A stretch of 64,000 bases of DNA, from NCBI RefSeq assembly GCF_050624435.1, contig NC_134537.1:18472584-18536583 (forward strand). Reading direction: 5' to 3'. Shown piece by piece: positions 46,841 to 58,060 of this stretch. The notes under the pieces are model-generated. The model saw only the letters and a list, made by a program, of their open reading frames with translations, was not told the DNA's origin and did not search any database. The position numbers and the translations under genes were made by a program. The first letter of the stretch is position 1; each line of letters opens with the position of its first letter. This DNA is from Tenrec ecaudatus. Its lineage: Eukaryota > Chordata > Mammalia > Afrosoricida > Tenrecidae.

Positions 46841-46842
46841 CT

Positions 46843-47045
46843 TGTAGGAGGAGTCTGACAGAATTAAGTTTGAAACCCGGCTCTGTCTTTTATTAGCTCT
46901 GCTGCCTTGGCTGTTTGCTTAACCTCACTAAAACTCAGTTTTCATTTTTGCCATGGAGGTAACAATGCCGGTAGGATTGTTGTGGAATTAATGATATAGT
47001 GTATATAAAGTCCCAGGTACATAGGAACCACTTAACAGATAATGG
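46843..47045 (+). repeat. MIR, second copy directly downstream
   Basis: 'gaaacccggctctgtcttttattagctctgctgccttggctgtttgcttaacctcactaaaactcag' and 'gtaggattgttgtggaattaatgatatagtgtatataaagtcccaggtacatagg' follow the MIR order. It abuts the previous copy in the same orientation. Confidence 0.8.
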
Positions 47046-47852
47046 CTTCGACTATGTTGCTGTTAGAAAATAGAGACATCAGTGCCTTACTGCAGTGTCC
47101 TGACTTGCTAACGATGCAAATGGAAAGTCCTTTTAGTCCCCAGTCACCTCTGGACAAAAATCGCTCCATGTGGCTGGCTGCTCACTCTGCAAATATTGGG
47201 AGTTGTCCTTCCCCTCAGAACCTCTACTTGGGTGGGTGGAGCCCGTGGGGAAGGGAGTGTACACAAAGTGAGCATTTCCCAGCACACAGAATGTAGAGAA
47301 AGCTCCGGGGGAAAGAATGACGAGAGAGGGGACGGGAGGGAGGAAGGACAGAAGAAAAATTAATCTGAAACCTGTAAAGCAATGAAGTCCAGAAACTACA
47401 TAAAGAAAGGGCCCTCCTGTGACATCAGTGGGATCCGGTGCCTTGCTACATAAAGAGCACGTGCAGTCGTTCATTTCATGGTTAATGTGCACACTGTCAC
47501 TGTAAGAATGTTGAGGGATATGGAAATGCACGCAGGTTAAGTGAGTGTGGACAAGGCCACAATGCTAGGGTCTGCTTTGGAGCCAGGACTTGAATCCATA
47601 TCTCTGACTTCAGGTTCCTGCTCTTTTCATTGCACTGTATTTCTGTCCAAGCCAAGGTCATTGCCGAGAAATGGGGTGTCTGTAAGGATGCTCCAGAGAT
47701 GTAGCCATGAGAACGCGATTAAATGACAGATTATGCATTTATTTGGTAAAAGAGAATAAAAAGGTGATCAAGAATCAAGACCACAAATTTGGCTTTTTAG
47801 GATCTTAAGTTCAAAATCAAACAAAGAAGTTTTAGGAGCCAAAGATCAGCCC
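47046..47852. other. Unassigned stretch
   Basis: The 132-codon minus frame at 47133-47531 has no recognisable domain, and plus-strand frames overlap it. Part of it is purine-rich (47305-47355). No gene is supported. Confidence 0.5.
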
Positions 47853-48040
47853 CAAGGAGTTCTGGTGACTAAATGCAAGGTGAGCAGTTCGAAACCACCA
47901 GCTGCCCCTCTACAGAAAGATGAGGCCGTCTACTCTTGTAAAGGCTTGCAGTCTCAGGAACCAAGGTGCAGTTCTTCTCTGTCCTATAGGGTCACGGTGA
48001 GTCAGTTTGGACCCAGTGGCAGTGAGTTGAGTTTGGTTTC
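47853..48040 (+). repeat. AfroSINE
   Basis: 'caaggagttctggtgactaaatgcaaggtgagcagttcgaaaccaccagctgcccctc', 'gtaaaggcttgcagtctcaggaacc' and 'gtcctatagggtcacggtgagtcagtttggacccagtggcagtgagttgagtttgg' make a complete copy. Confidence 0.9.
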
Positions 48041-48795
48041 CACATGTACAGTGTAGTGATATGTTCATCATACTGTTTAATTGACTTGATGGAGTGAATT
48101 TGATCGTTTGGGAGATCAGACTGAAGTATAGCGAAGAAAAGAAAATATAGGAGAAAAATGAGGGAGTAGGGAGTTCGCTTGTATTATAATTGCAAAGGTC
48201 TCAAGCAATGAGCTTTTCCGACAGAAGAGATCTCATTAGCCCTATTTTTTTTTTTTTTAGGAAACAGCCACCAATACTGCCAGATGCTGAAATCCTAGCC
48301 TGTATTTTTGTAACAGATGAACAGCTTCAAGTGTTTCTCATCAAAGATGCAGTGAAGCTGTTCAACACAGATTAATAAGTGCCCAGTAAGCACATGCTTC
48401 CTTGGTTCCTGGCTACCCTCTCCCTGTCAGGGAAGGTAGATTTGAATAGAAGCCTTCATTCTGTAGGATGGGGCGGGAGGGGTGGGAGAAACTCAGGTGA
48501 CAGCCATGCTTACCCAGAAGCAGAATCTTTGCTGTGATGAAACAAGAATTGGTTTGCTACAGATCTGTAACTGTACCCTCATTCACCTTGCTTATTGCGG
48601 TATCTGACGCTCTGTGGGCCAGTAATGATCCGGATTTTCAGCAACCATCAATCCAAGTATCTCTGTAGAGGGTCTTGGCAGAAGGAACCATGGAAGTCAC
48701 TCAGAGAAGGAAAAGGGAAGCAAGGGATGGAGGGAGAACTGGGCAAGGAAAAGAAAACTTACACAGAAGAAACAACCATTTATTTAGAAAGATTC
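48041..48795. other. Unassigned, with an exon-like patch at 48245-48375
   Basis: A run of 14 T followed by AG at about 48247-48262 resembles a strong splice acceptor. It is followed by a frame of about 38 codons to a stop at 48373-48375. I recognise no protein there. A chance T run is just as likely. Confidence 0.3.
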
Positions 48796-49510
48796 TCTCA
48801 CCACCACCGAGTCAACACCGACTCATAGTGATCCTATAGGAGAGGATAGAATTGCCCACTTTGAGTTTCCATGACTATAACTGGGAGGATGAGATAGTTA
48901 ATTTATTGTGCCAACCTGGTCGATAAACACATGCGGGGTTAATTGAAGGGCGGAGGGATAAGTGGCTCAGTGAGCCTCGCCTTTCTAGTTCTTGGGTCTC
49001 TTGCTTTGTGATGGTCGGAACAGGGTGCAGCTGCCTTAGCCAGTTCCCTGCTTCAGCTGGCAAGGGTCACTTCCTGCAACACATCCCCAAAGGGAAGCCA
49101 CATGGACCTATCCTGATGCAGCCCTGGGTGCTGGAGCAGCCATGTGGAGATGGAGACCCCTGCCAGTGCTAAGATGCTTACACATTCACTGATTCAGCTT
49201 TCCTCCTGCTGTCAGCGTCATAGTGTGTGTTTTGTGAGATGGAGGAGGACTTTGTGGATTGGTGTCGGACATATGGGTTAATGTTGGACTTGTGGGCTTG
49301 GGCAGCACTGGGTTGGGAGGTTGGTTTTCTTGATGCACACTTAACCTTTGTATCAAACTCTCTCTTATACATATGAGTTTCTGTGGATTTGTTTTTCTAA
49401 TGTACCCAGACTAACACAGAGGAGAAAGCCCTCAGAGAGGCTGGTGGTTTCGATCTGTTGACCTTGTAGATCACAGCGCAACTCGTAAATACTACACCAC
49501 CAGTGCTCCT
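48796..49510 (-). repeat. AfroSINE split by a MaLR-like LTR
   Basis: The left part (48796-48889) reads 'ccaccaccgagtcaacaccgactcatagtgatcctatagg...gactataactgggagga'. The right part (49424-49510) reads 'gaaagccctcagagaggctggtggtttcgatctgttgaccttg...actacaccaccagtgctcc'. Joined at one copy of gagga they make a continuous inverted AfroSINE. Confidence 0.9.
48890..49418 (+). mobile_element. Solo LTR, MaLR-like family B, inside AfroSINE
   Basis: This is a 529-bp LTR, tgagatag...ctaacaca, with a perfect 5-bp target duplication, gagga, at 48885-48889 and 49419-49423. It fixes the true ends of family B: TG at the start, CA at the end, 5-bp duplication, as in class III (ERVL/MaLR) elements. It retains the family core 'cttcagctggcaagggtcacttcctgcaacacatcccc' and has a small internal repeat (tggagatggagac) near 49144. 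Confidence 0.95.
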
Positions 49511-49674
49511 GGCCTACTCATTTTCATGGAGTCAATGCTGACTCATAATGATACCCCGTGTGTTTCCCAGACACTAACTGGTTACAGGAATAGAAAACCC
49601 AGTCTTTCTCCCATGGAGCTGCTGATGGTTTTGAACTGGTGACCCGGTGAATTGCAGCTCACCACCAGGGCTCC
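49511..49674 (-). repeat. AfroSINE, reverse orientation, adjacent copy
   Basis: 'tttcatggagtcaatgctgactcataatgataccccgtgtg', 'ctttctcccatggagctgctgatggttttgaactggtgaccc' and 'ctcaccaccagggctcc' follow one another. It abuts the split AfroSINE head to tail. Confidence 0.9.
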
Positions 49675-50585
49675 TCGCTCCTGGTCTTAGAAAGTTTAGA
49701 AATATTTATTTTAGTTAACAGGCAGCCACCTTAAACATTCTTTGAAATATCATTTACCACTGAAACATTGTATAGTATGATCAAGTTGCCATCAGTTTAA
49801 ATGCCAATTATTGCTAAGACTCTAAGGAAAATTCAGATCCTATTGACCTGGACAGATAGACTTTACTAGGACCCATGGTGTGTCCTCAGAAACCACTCCA
49901 GAGGTCATTGGTTGGCCCAAGTTGTCATGCTCCTCTCTTACCCCACTGATTCCAACTTAATACTTCAAAAGAAAAGGTGAACAAAAAAATTCAGTGAATG
50001 AGGAAACCGGAAATGCCGATGGATCAGCAACACTTGCAATGCTAACCTGCCTGTCCCGGGCTGGAGACAAATGCTGTGTTGACACATTTTTTCCTGTTTT
50101 TGACACAAATTAGGTAACTCCCTGACTTACTGTTTTTCCACACAATTGGCAGGGGGATGACAAATGTCTATGTAGTATATATCGATACATAGAACAAAGA
50201 GTAATGAGAGGAAGCATGTTCTTTCTTACAGTAGGAGGAATAACTCATGCTCTACGTGTTTTGCACCGATGTATGTTGTTGTAGTAATTCCTAGTTTATC
50301 GAATACGCTGCAGTTCATTTCTTCCCCATGAATCTTGAGACCAAAATTTCTGGCGAATTAAAATGATCAAACATTTTACTAATATTTCATATAAGTCGTT
50401 ACGCAGGTTCATGTCAGAGGACCTGTAATAAAGTCACGCCTTTCATGAAAGGAGTTGCTTTTTTCTGTCAAAGAGGAGTTTGGAATTATGGTACTCGTCC
50501 TGTAAGACTCAAAGAGACTTTTCCTCCCTTTGTTTCCTGAATTCAGCCATCCTAGTTCTGTGGATAATAACTCTATGCGTACCAG

Positions 50586-50634
<49 letters not shown>

Positions 50635-50851
50635 CATTCATTCAAAACTATTTAGTGATTTCTGGCCTTCATCATTGCATTGCAGTTATATAATTAACTA
50701 ACCTAAGAGAGTTAAGTGAGGAGAATAAAACATTGAAAACAACCCCTTGGAACTCTTCCTAGGTTGCACACATTACATGAGGTTCTTGATACGAAGTGGT
50801 GATTAAAGAAGCGGAATCGCTTCCTCTCCTCGTATCTTTATGGAAGCGAAA
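49675..50851. other. Unassigned, with a (TA)n microsatellite at 50590-50630
   Basis: About 20 TA units; the plus frame at 50480-50701 reads through them. No gene or repeat family was recognised elsewhere. Confidence 0.6.
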
Positions 50852-50985
50852 TAAAAACAAACCAAATTCCAAACGCACTGCCATCGAGTCAATTCGGACT
50901 CCTTAGCACAGAGTAGAACTTCCCCTGTGGGTTTTTGAGACTGTAAATCTTTACAGGAAAGAAAAGCCTCATCTCATACCAAAAA
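50852..50985 (-). repeat. AfroSINE, reverse, 5' (head) truncated
   Basis: 'ataaaaacaaaccaaattcc', 'actgccatcgagtcaattcggactccttagcacagagtagaacttcccctgtgggttttt' and 'taaatctttacaggaaagaaaagcctcatctc' are present. The head is missing. Confidence 0.85.
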
Positions 50986-51460
50986 TACATATATTTTTAA
51001 ACCACAACTGAAGCCTCTTAGTCACTCCTAGAAAACTGTGCATTCACACTAAGTTAAGCACTATTTCCTATGTGTTTTCTCTAATTTTTGTCTTCATTTC
51101 TAAGTGCATTCTACAGGTATTTCCCCCCATAAAATCCAGACGAGGAAACAGATCCAGGAAGCAATGGCAAGGTCACGGGCGGTGTCACAGCTTTGTTTGG
51201 TCACCGTGTGCACATGAGGTGAAAGCAAATTAAAGGAGTCTCTCAAGATTGTGGAATAGTTAAACTGGGACTTCAAGTTGGGCTTGTTTAAATTCCTAGC
51301 TTGTTCACATTCCTCCTCAGAGTGTCACTGATAAGCATCACCCCTGGGCCCAGTCCCTTTATGGACTTAAATTTCCTTTCTGGATAAGGCCTTCTAGAAC
51401 CGTTTCCTCTAAATATTATTTATCTTTAAAAAAATTACACAGTAGTGAATTCCTCTCTTA
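50986..51460. other. Unassigned; MIR/L2-like phrase near 51120
   Basis: 'ctacaggtatttccccccataaaatccagacgaggaaacagatccaggaagcaatggcaaggtcac' is compatible with a MIR/L2 core. Confidence 0.4.
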
Positions 51461-51658
51461 TCTCTTACTCATTGCCTTTGAGCTAATTCTGACTCAGGGT
51501 GAGCTCACACTTTCACATTTCACAACAGAAACTTGCTGTTTTTAAATGGCTGTGACCTTTCGGGAACAGACGGCCAAACTTTCCTTTGAGGTCCCCCTGG
51601 GAGGGATCAAACTGCCAACCTTTTGGTTAGTAGCAGAGTGCTTAACTGTCTGTGTCTC
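51461..51658 (-). repeat. AfroSINE, reverse orientation, diverged
   Basis: 'cattgcctttgagctaattctgactcagggtgagc' and 'gggagggatcaaactgccaaccttttggttagtagcagagtgcttaac' match the inverted tail and head. The block 'ccaaccttttggttagtagcagagtgcttaac' is close to the older AfroSINE pattern. Confidence 0.8.
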
Positions 51659-52622
51659 CTCTGCGACTTCTCACCATGGCCTAATGAGCAGAACTAAAAA
51701 TTAGACATAAACTCCTTAATAGTTTGGCCAATGCAGAAGAAGTGTAAGAGTGGATGCAGATCCAAGAAATTAAATAAATAACACCAATGTCTTTTGACAG
51801 AAAATACATGTTGTTATAAAAGGCATGGGTCCAAAGGATATGAATGAGCTTGGAGCATTTACTTTTCTGAAATGCCACTCCTACTATCCTTTGATAGCTT
51901 CTTCTCAAGCCAGGCCAACATTCCCAGTTGGCATTTAAAGGCAGACAAACCAGCTCTTGAATAATATTTCTCCTCTCTAATCAGTGTCATGTCTTAACTT
52001 CTATATGTAAAACTATGACTTGGGATTGCCTGAGTGGTTTGGTCTGAAGAATACATCAATATTGTCACTTAAGTGAGATGACATTTTGGGGATAAGCAAG
52101 GGAGAGAGAGAAGATGCGGCACTGTATTTCCAAGTAGACACAATGCCCAAAGTTCTGAAATCACCCACAAATCCTCAGTCTTGGCTTGCAGGTGGGCCAT
52201 CTCAAGCTTCTGACTCTTTTTAGGGCTATTTTGCCGATAGTGATTAGGGATGATGATAATGGCTAAGAAGATGGCCACTGGCCCTAGCGTCCAGTCTCGG
52301 ACTCCTTCATCTGATTGCAGGCAAAGTACTTCAAAGACTCAGTTCTAGGCAAAACTGTGATTCTTTCCATAAGTATTATTGTTTCTGTCAAAGATTTAGT
52401 AAATATTTCCTCTTTCAGATTGGTGACCTAGAATCTCAATACCAAGTCGAGAGCTCTACCTTGTGCCTTCAGTTTAGTTCTAGAAGATCTCAACTTACTT
52501 TCCTATCATCATTTAAAAATTTAACTCTGCTTTTAAATAAATGCTTGTATATCTTACATATCTCTGAAAGCAATGTCAAATATTTTAGAGAATAGAGCCG
52601 AATGTAAAGAATGAACGCTACT
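51659..52622. other. Unassigned stretch
   Basis: No gene or repeat family was recognised. Minus frames at 51681-51908 and 52069-52278 are short and motif-free. Confidence 0.5.
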
Positions 52623-53224
52623 TGTGAGAGTTAGGTTTATGTTGCCAGCGAGGCCAATAAGAACATGTGGGTGGGGTTTCATCAGGTTGCAGTGTTATTG
52701 GAGGGTGACTGAGCATAACTCTCTTGCTCCCTGGTGATTGGACCAATGTGCTGTTGCTTTAGCTAGTTCTCTGCCTCAACCCGTGTGCTACACTACCTGT
52801 GGGCCAAGCCATTCCTGTCGATTGTGGTTCGTGTTGTTAGAGCTTGAGGCTCCTTCAAGACCTTCTTCACCAAGCTGCTGATAAGTACATCACTTGAGCT
52901 TGAGCTGATAGGTCCTGTCCCTGTGCATCTCTTGAGTTCAAGATCTCATGGGACCTGCTTTGCTAAGCTCCTGAGCTACTCACCCTGCTGTTGGCTACCT
53001 ATAGGCAGACTCTACCTGTCTTTCTTGAGGGAAGAATCTGCTGTCTACTTCCTTGACCTTGGGCCCGGCAGCCCACGTGAGTTGAAGGACTTCTAGTATA
53101 TTGACTATTCCACAAAAGTGAGTTGAACAGAGCCCTCTGTACTGGTGTGTGAACTAATTAGCTGTTAATATATATAATCATTAGTGTCCATGCTTTGTTT
53201 CTCTAGAGAACCCTGCCTAACACA
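52623..53224 (+). mobile_element. Solo LTR, MaLR-like family C
   Basis: A 602-bp LTR runs from 'tgtgagagttaggtttatgttgccagcg' to 'tttctctagagaaccctgcctaacaca', with a perfect 5-bp duplication, ctact (52618-52622 and 53225-53229). The ends are MLT1-like (gtttattgtgcc..., tttctctggagaaccctgactaa...). The interior differs from families A and B: it has repeated 'cttgagctt'/'aagctcctgagct' words, which suggest internal expansion. No coding region is present. Confidence 0.9.
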
Positions 53225-54684
53225 CTACTACTAAATATTTGAATAGCTTTAGTCTCATGTGTTAAATGATGTAATCTGTTTTCGCCAGTTTTCTCTGAAT
53301 AAGTATACTGTAACAGTTTAATGAAAAGTTATATTGGGAAGGTAAAGCCAGAGCCCACCATGGCAAAATGGGGCTTCAGTGATCCTGATAAAAATTTTTA
53401 CAAGCGAATTTTACATCTGAGAAATAGCACATATAGCTATGTTAGAAATTTTTATGGATTTTTAAACCTGCCACCTCTTTCCAAGTAATTGAATCAATGA
53501 ATACAGCCACCGAAAATGAATGAGAGTCAGGTGTCCTTGCCAGAACTACGATTTATAGCTCTACTCTTTCCTAGATTAACAATATCTGCCAGTCATTTCA
53601 AAGACAGACTTCTCAAAGAAGGGATGCTAAATTTCTAGGGTATTTCTGTAATATGATAGCAATAGTTTCGAACCTTGTCCAATTTCAGGGAGAATAAGAA
53701 TCAGCATCAGGATCAGTCCAAAGCTGATTCCTATAAGGTGAATGTTGGACATCCATATTTAATTTTTTTTTTTTTACCAATTCAGACCCCATCAGTCCTC
53801 TCCTCAGCACTTTCGACTTCTCAACTGAATTTGGCAATTTGTTTCAGTGGCCCCATAGAGCTCACTGAACATACGCAGTTGCATGGTTCATTAGGGAAGT
53901 AACATGAGATCTGGATTAATTTGGAAATAACAGCAACAGGATTAAAATTAGGAAGCAGATAGGGAGGTTCTTGGAAGCTCGTGCAAGCAAAGAGCATCCC
54001 AGCCCAGAGCACTCCAGCCCCTTTTTAAATATAGGGCAGTGTACATTCACTCACCCACTCACTCAGCTGTACAGGCCTCCTTTTGACCCTGACTCTCATC
54101 CGATAAATGATACCTCTTTTTAAGCGACATTGACAGTTGTACCACTCTGCCAAAGGACCTTAACTTTATGGGCCAGCAAGTCCATTGTAGCCGCTTCACT
54201 TCATGGGCTACCACACTCTCTCAGGACCCTCTGACTCTGCTGCTGCTACTCCAGTGCTGTAGATCTCTCTGCTGGATCCAAGAGGCTGTCGGTGGGGGGA
54301 CTCTGGTCAAAAATATGTGCTCTCCTACAGGCTCTTTTTGATGTTAATGAACACCACTGCCCTTTCCTCGCCCCCACCCTTTGTGGGAAGCCTGCTTTTA
54401 CTCATATAGGCAAGTGGCTCACTCCTGCTGGATAGATTTTATGTACTCTATTGGTACCTCCCTGGCTGGACTAACTTGACCAACCCCCTTGCAAGTGACT
54501 CCACCTATTTGCATAACAACTGACATTTCTTTTTGCCAGTAGCAACTGACTTCTTCCATGGACAATCGTAATAACCCTTTGGGGACTAGAAGTTAAATTT
54601 CTCCACTTTTGTTTTTTACGGAACCAAGGCAAACGGTCACATAATCAAGCACATTTTAGGAGCTATACCAAGGGCTCAAAAAGA
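53225..54684. other. Unassigned, with a repeat-like block at 54040-54600
   Basis: The block contains 'ctcactcacccactcactcagctg', 'gactctgctgctgctactccagtgctgtagatctctctgctgg' and 'ggaagcctgcttttactcatatagg'. It reads like part of an LTR or other dispersed element and directly precedes an L1 3' end. I cannot name it. An 11-T run near 53764 interrupts the preceding sequence. Confidence 0.4.
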
Positions 54685-54800
54685 AAGTAAATATTTATAA
54701 AATGATGATGGCAACAGATGTACAAATATGCTTGATACAATTGATATATGGAATGTTATAAGAGATGTAAGAGCCCCCCAATAAAATGATTAAAAAAAGA
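54685..54800 (+). mobile_element. L1 3' end fragment
   Basis: 'aaaatgatgatggcaacagatgtacaaatatgcttgatacaattgat', 'gttataagagatgtaagagccccccaataaaatgatt' is followed by an A-rich tail. It is the last about 110 bp of the same L1 3' UTR seen at 59700-59835 and 19880-19987. Confidence 0.85.
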
Positions 54801-56971
54801 AACTTATTTTTCTGTGTTTCATGGCTCCCAAGAAAGCCTTAATAAAAAAATTGTTTTTGAGAAGAGGAATCAGCTCACTCATTTGGAATCAGTATTTAGC
54901 TAAGGAATTTAAATGTGGGGACATTGATTAAGAAACCTTAATCAAGGATAGTAATTTATAAAAGATAAAAAACAAAACAAATCAGATCCATTCTTTTTAA
55001 TTGGATGAGAAGACAGCCAAGGTGTAACATTATAGTCTTATGTAATAAGGTTACACATAGATACAGGTTTACTGGACTAATGACTTTAAAAGTAAAATGA
55101 TTTATGTTGCTAAAGATTGAATTTAAAATGTCTTAGGCAAAGCCAGGTCATACCGAGTAGATTGTGTGTGAGCCTACAATGCTTCCATATCTTTATGTCT
55201 AGCCACTCAGTGTTCACAGAGAATGTCAAAGTAAACAATAGCACAAAGCCCAATGTCTGGGACCGTTAGGCATTTTAAAAGGGAAAGTTAATACAATTGA
55301 TTGGCACTTAAACCCTTGCAATGCTACAGAATAAAGACTACTTGATATCTAAGGACATTTCTGAATTTTCTTTTAATAGTCATTTCTGTTATTGTTTGCC
55401 AAGAAGAAGGTGAATTAGAAAACCAGAAGGCCTTTACAAAGTGAAGCCAAGCTTTGGGAGTGGTTTCCACAATTGGGCCAATGACCTTTTCTTTGTGAGA
55501 GAATGCATCTCTGAAAATGAAAAATTTAAAACTACAGAATATTCAAAACATGTACCGCACAAAGTTAGTAAAAGAACCAATTTCTGAAGTTAATATTTTC
55601 ATCATGTCATCTCTTATTAATAAAAACAACAAATCTCCTCATTCTTTCACATTTATTTTCCCATCAAAAATTTCTGGTTTTGAAAAATGTAACTCAGCTC
55701 AGTTGAAGACAAACAGGAATGTGTCCCTGCTGCCAAAGAGAACGTAGGATCTGGGAGGGGAGATAAACAAGGATGGAAACATTATGAACAGGCGTAGTAT
55801 GTGTTTATTCATGTTATATTAGGATTTGAAAATGCTTTGAAATACTAGTAGTTTATCAGAGTAGTATGTCAGAGAACAGATGAGGGAAAACTTAATGGAC
55901 AACCTTTTGATTGTAACACCATAGCTGATACACGGTTTTACTGTTTGCTAGGGAGACCAAGAACCTGAACTAGAGCATGTTGCATGCAGTTCACACTTTT
56001 CCCATCTGGAACCGATCTGGTCACATTTTGGAGCAGATTAGCCATGAAAGGAAAATGACCTGCATTCAGCAGGTGGTGAAAGGTTTAGGGATGAGAAAAG
56101 GGGAAGAAAGAAGATAGGAAAACAAGCGGCACCTTTCTTGTCCTGTGTATCTTTACTCTTGTCATAAAGGAATGAAGGACAGTGGCTTTAGTCTCACTCC
56201 CCTGGGGTAAGGATGCGTGCCACTGACCAACTGGTCCTTCCCGGTGCAGTTCCATGATCCATTATTTTGGGAATGTCTCCCGCTCCTTCAGGCAGGTTTT
56301 TGGCTCTTTTCTTGGTGCGGGGTGGGGGTGGGGGTAGTTAACAACACTGTGGCTTTTAAATCAGGAAGCGCAAAAGCATTCATCTCTTAGAATTATTCGA
56401 AAAGGGTTTTAAAGATTCGCATGACTTTTTTCAAGTATGCTATTATAATCATTGAAGACTCATTATGCAAGGGCCCCTACCATCCACTGCCAGTGGCACT
56501 GTGAAAGACTGCAGCTGCTTAATAATGAGGGACCGTCACCGGCACCGGCACCGGCAGGCAGGCAGGGCAGAAGCTTAGGCTAGGCCTTGCCAGGCAGTAT
56601 TCCCGGCAGTGCATTGCTCAGGAAGATCCTTGGTCATGGGAAATCGTAATGTTTTTTAAGGAGGAAGCTATCTATACTCATGAATCAAAAGCAGGATAAT
56701 TGTGTATGTAGCAAGTACTTTGACGTAGGATCTGGAGTCGCTGAAAACTGAGGTATGGCATGGCAGAGGTGGGGGTGGGCGGTTGGGAAAAGGGAAGGAG
56801 ACAGAGGTAGATAGACAGACAGAATGCCACAGCAAACTGGGGAAGTGGACCATGATGGTGGCTACTCTCCCGATGAATGTAGTGCATGTCATTGAGTGGT
56901 ACATGCCAAAAAATGGCAAATGTTTTGTTGAAATGGCATGTGTTTCATGTATATTTACTCTGAGAACAGAA

Positions 56972-56972
<1 letters not shown>
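54801..56972. other. Unassigned stretch with a short GC-rich tandem patch
   Basis: A patch of caccgg then ggca units lies at 56535-56566. The remainder (AT-rich to 56.1 kb) has no recognised repeat or gene. Confidence 0.55.
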
Positions 56973-57029
<57 letters not shown>

Positions 57030-57048
57030 CCTATCACCTATCTATCTG
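56973..57048. repeat. (TATC)n microsatellite
   Basis: About 17 tetranucleotide units with interruptions towards the right end. The plus frame at 56783-57106 reads through it (repeating LSIY). Confidence 0.95.
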
Positions 57049-57099
57049 GATTGAGGCGTATCTCATTCACAGTCTTCTGATTTGTTGTGCTTTTTATTT

Positions 57100-57320
57100 A
57101 TTTTAATACAAAATCATTTTTGGGGGGTCTTACAGCTCTTATAACAATCCATACATCAGTTGTATCAAGCGTATTTGTACATACGTTGCCATCATTTCGT
57201 TTCTAGACATGTACTTTCTATTGAGCCCTAGGTATCAGCTCCTCTTTTGTCCCTCCCTCTACCCACCCTTGCGACCTCTTGATAAATGATAAATTATTAT
57301 CATTTTCATATCGTACACTG
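57100..57320 (-). mobile_element. L1 3' UTR fragment, reverse orientation
   Basis: 'gtcttacagctcttataacaatccatacatcagttgtatcaagcgtatttgtacatacgttgccatcattt', 'attgagccctaggtatcagctcctc' and 'gataaattattatcattttcatatcgtacactg' match the inverted L1 3' end. Confidence 0.85.
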
Positions 57321-57334
57321 ACCAGTGTTCTTTA

Positions 57335-57415
57335 GCGAACTTGATGCCATTCTCCAGGGCCTCAACTCTTCTGATAACATATCCTGAATATAGGAGATAA
57401 TCCATAGGAACTTGC
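57335..57415 (-). mobile_element. RTE-type fragment, reverse orientation
   Basis: 'cgaacttgatgccattctccagggcctcaactcttctgataacatatcctgaatataggaga' parallels 'catgatgtccttctccagggactggtccctcctgataacatgtccaaagtacgtgaga' of inverted RTE. It is short but well ordered. Confidence 0.6.
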
Positions 57416-57825
57416 ATTATGAAGGTCTTTGGTTTATCCCTGCTTAGGGTTCATCCTGGGTCTCCATTTGATGCTAAATCCATCGTTCAGCAGAGGTGTC
57501 TGCCCTGGCAATTTACGACCTTGTAAATCCCAAGGAGCAGTGCTACGCCTCATACACGGTTGGTCAGTTGGTCTATAGGAGTTGGGCTTTCCACAGCAGG
57601 GGGTGGGTTTTTGGTTCCCAGGTGAAATAGCAAGGAAACACTTGACTGCTCTTTCCTCACCCCACCGCCCCTCCCCTTTTCTCCTCTCCTCTCCCCTTTG
57701 CACTGTGGGGTGCTGGCTGCTGCACTTCAGGCTCAGCTGCTGATGGATGCTGAGCTCTAGCGCCATTGCGTGCAATCTAGCCCTGGAACCATGAGACAAC
57801 TCACTTCTTTCTTTTTTCAAGTTAA

Positions 57826-58060
57826 AAGATCATTTTATGGGGGTCTCTTACAGCTCTTGAAACAATCCATGATAAATTACAAATTATTATTATTTTCATA
57901 TCTTACACCGACCGCTGTCTGTCTCCCTTCCCCCACGGTTTCTGTTGTTCGTCCCCCTGGTGTGTGTGTGTGTGTGGGGGGGCTATATGTTAATCCCTTC
58001 CTCCTCTCCTCTCCCCACCTTACCCCTAAAACTCATTTCTTAGATGAGACTGTCCCACTG
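57826..58060 (-). mobile_element. L1 3' UTR fragment, reverse orientation
   Basis: 'aaagatcattttatgggggtctcttacagctcttgaaacaatccat', 'gataaattacaaattattattattttcatatcttacaccgaccgctgtctg' and 'ggggggctatatgttaatcccttcctcc' match the inverted L1 pattern. A (GT)n run lies at 57960-57976. Confidence 0.8.

Noticed and set aside
56783-57106. 107-codon frame with repeated LSIY
   Set aside because: It is translation of a TATC microsatellite.
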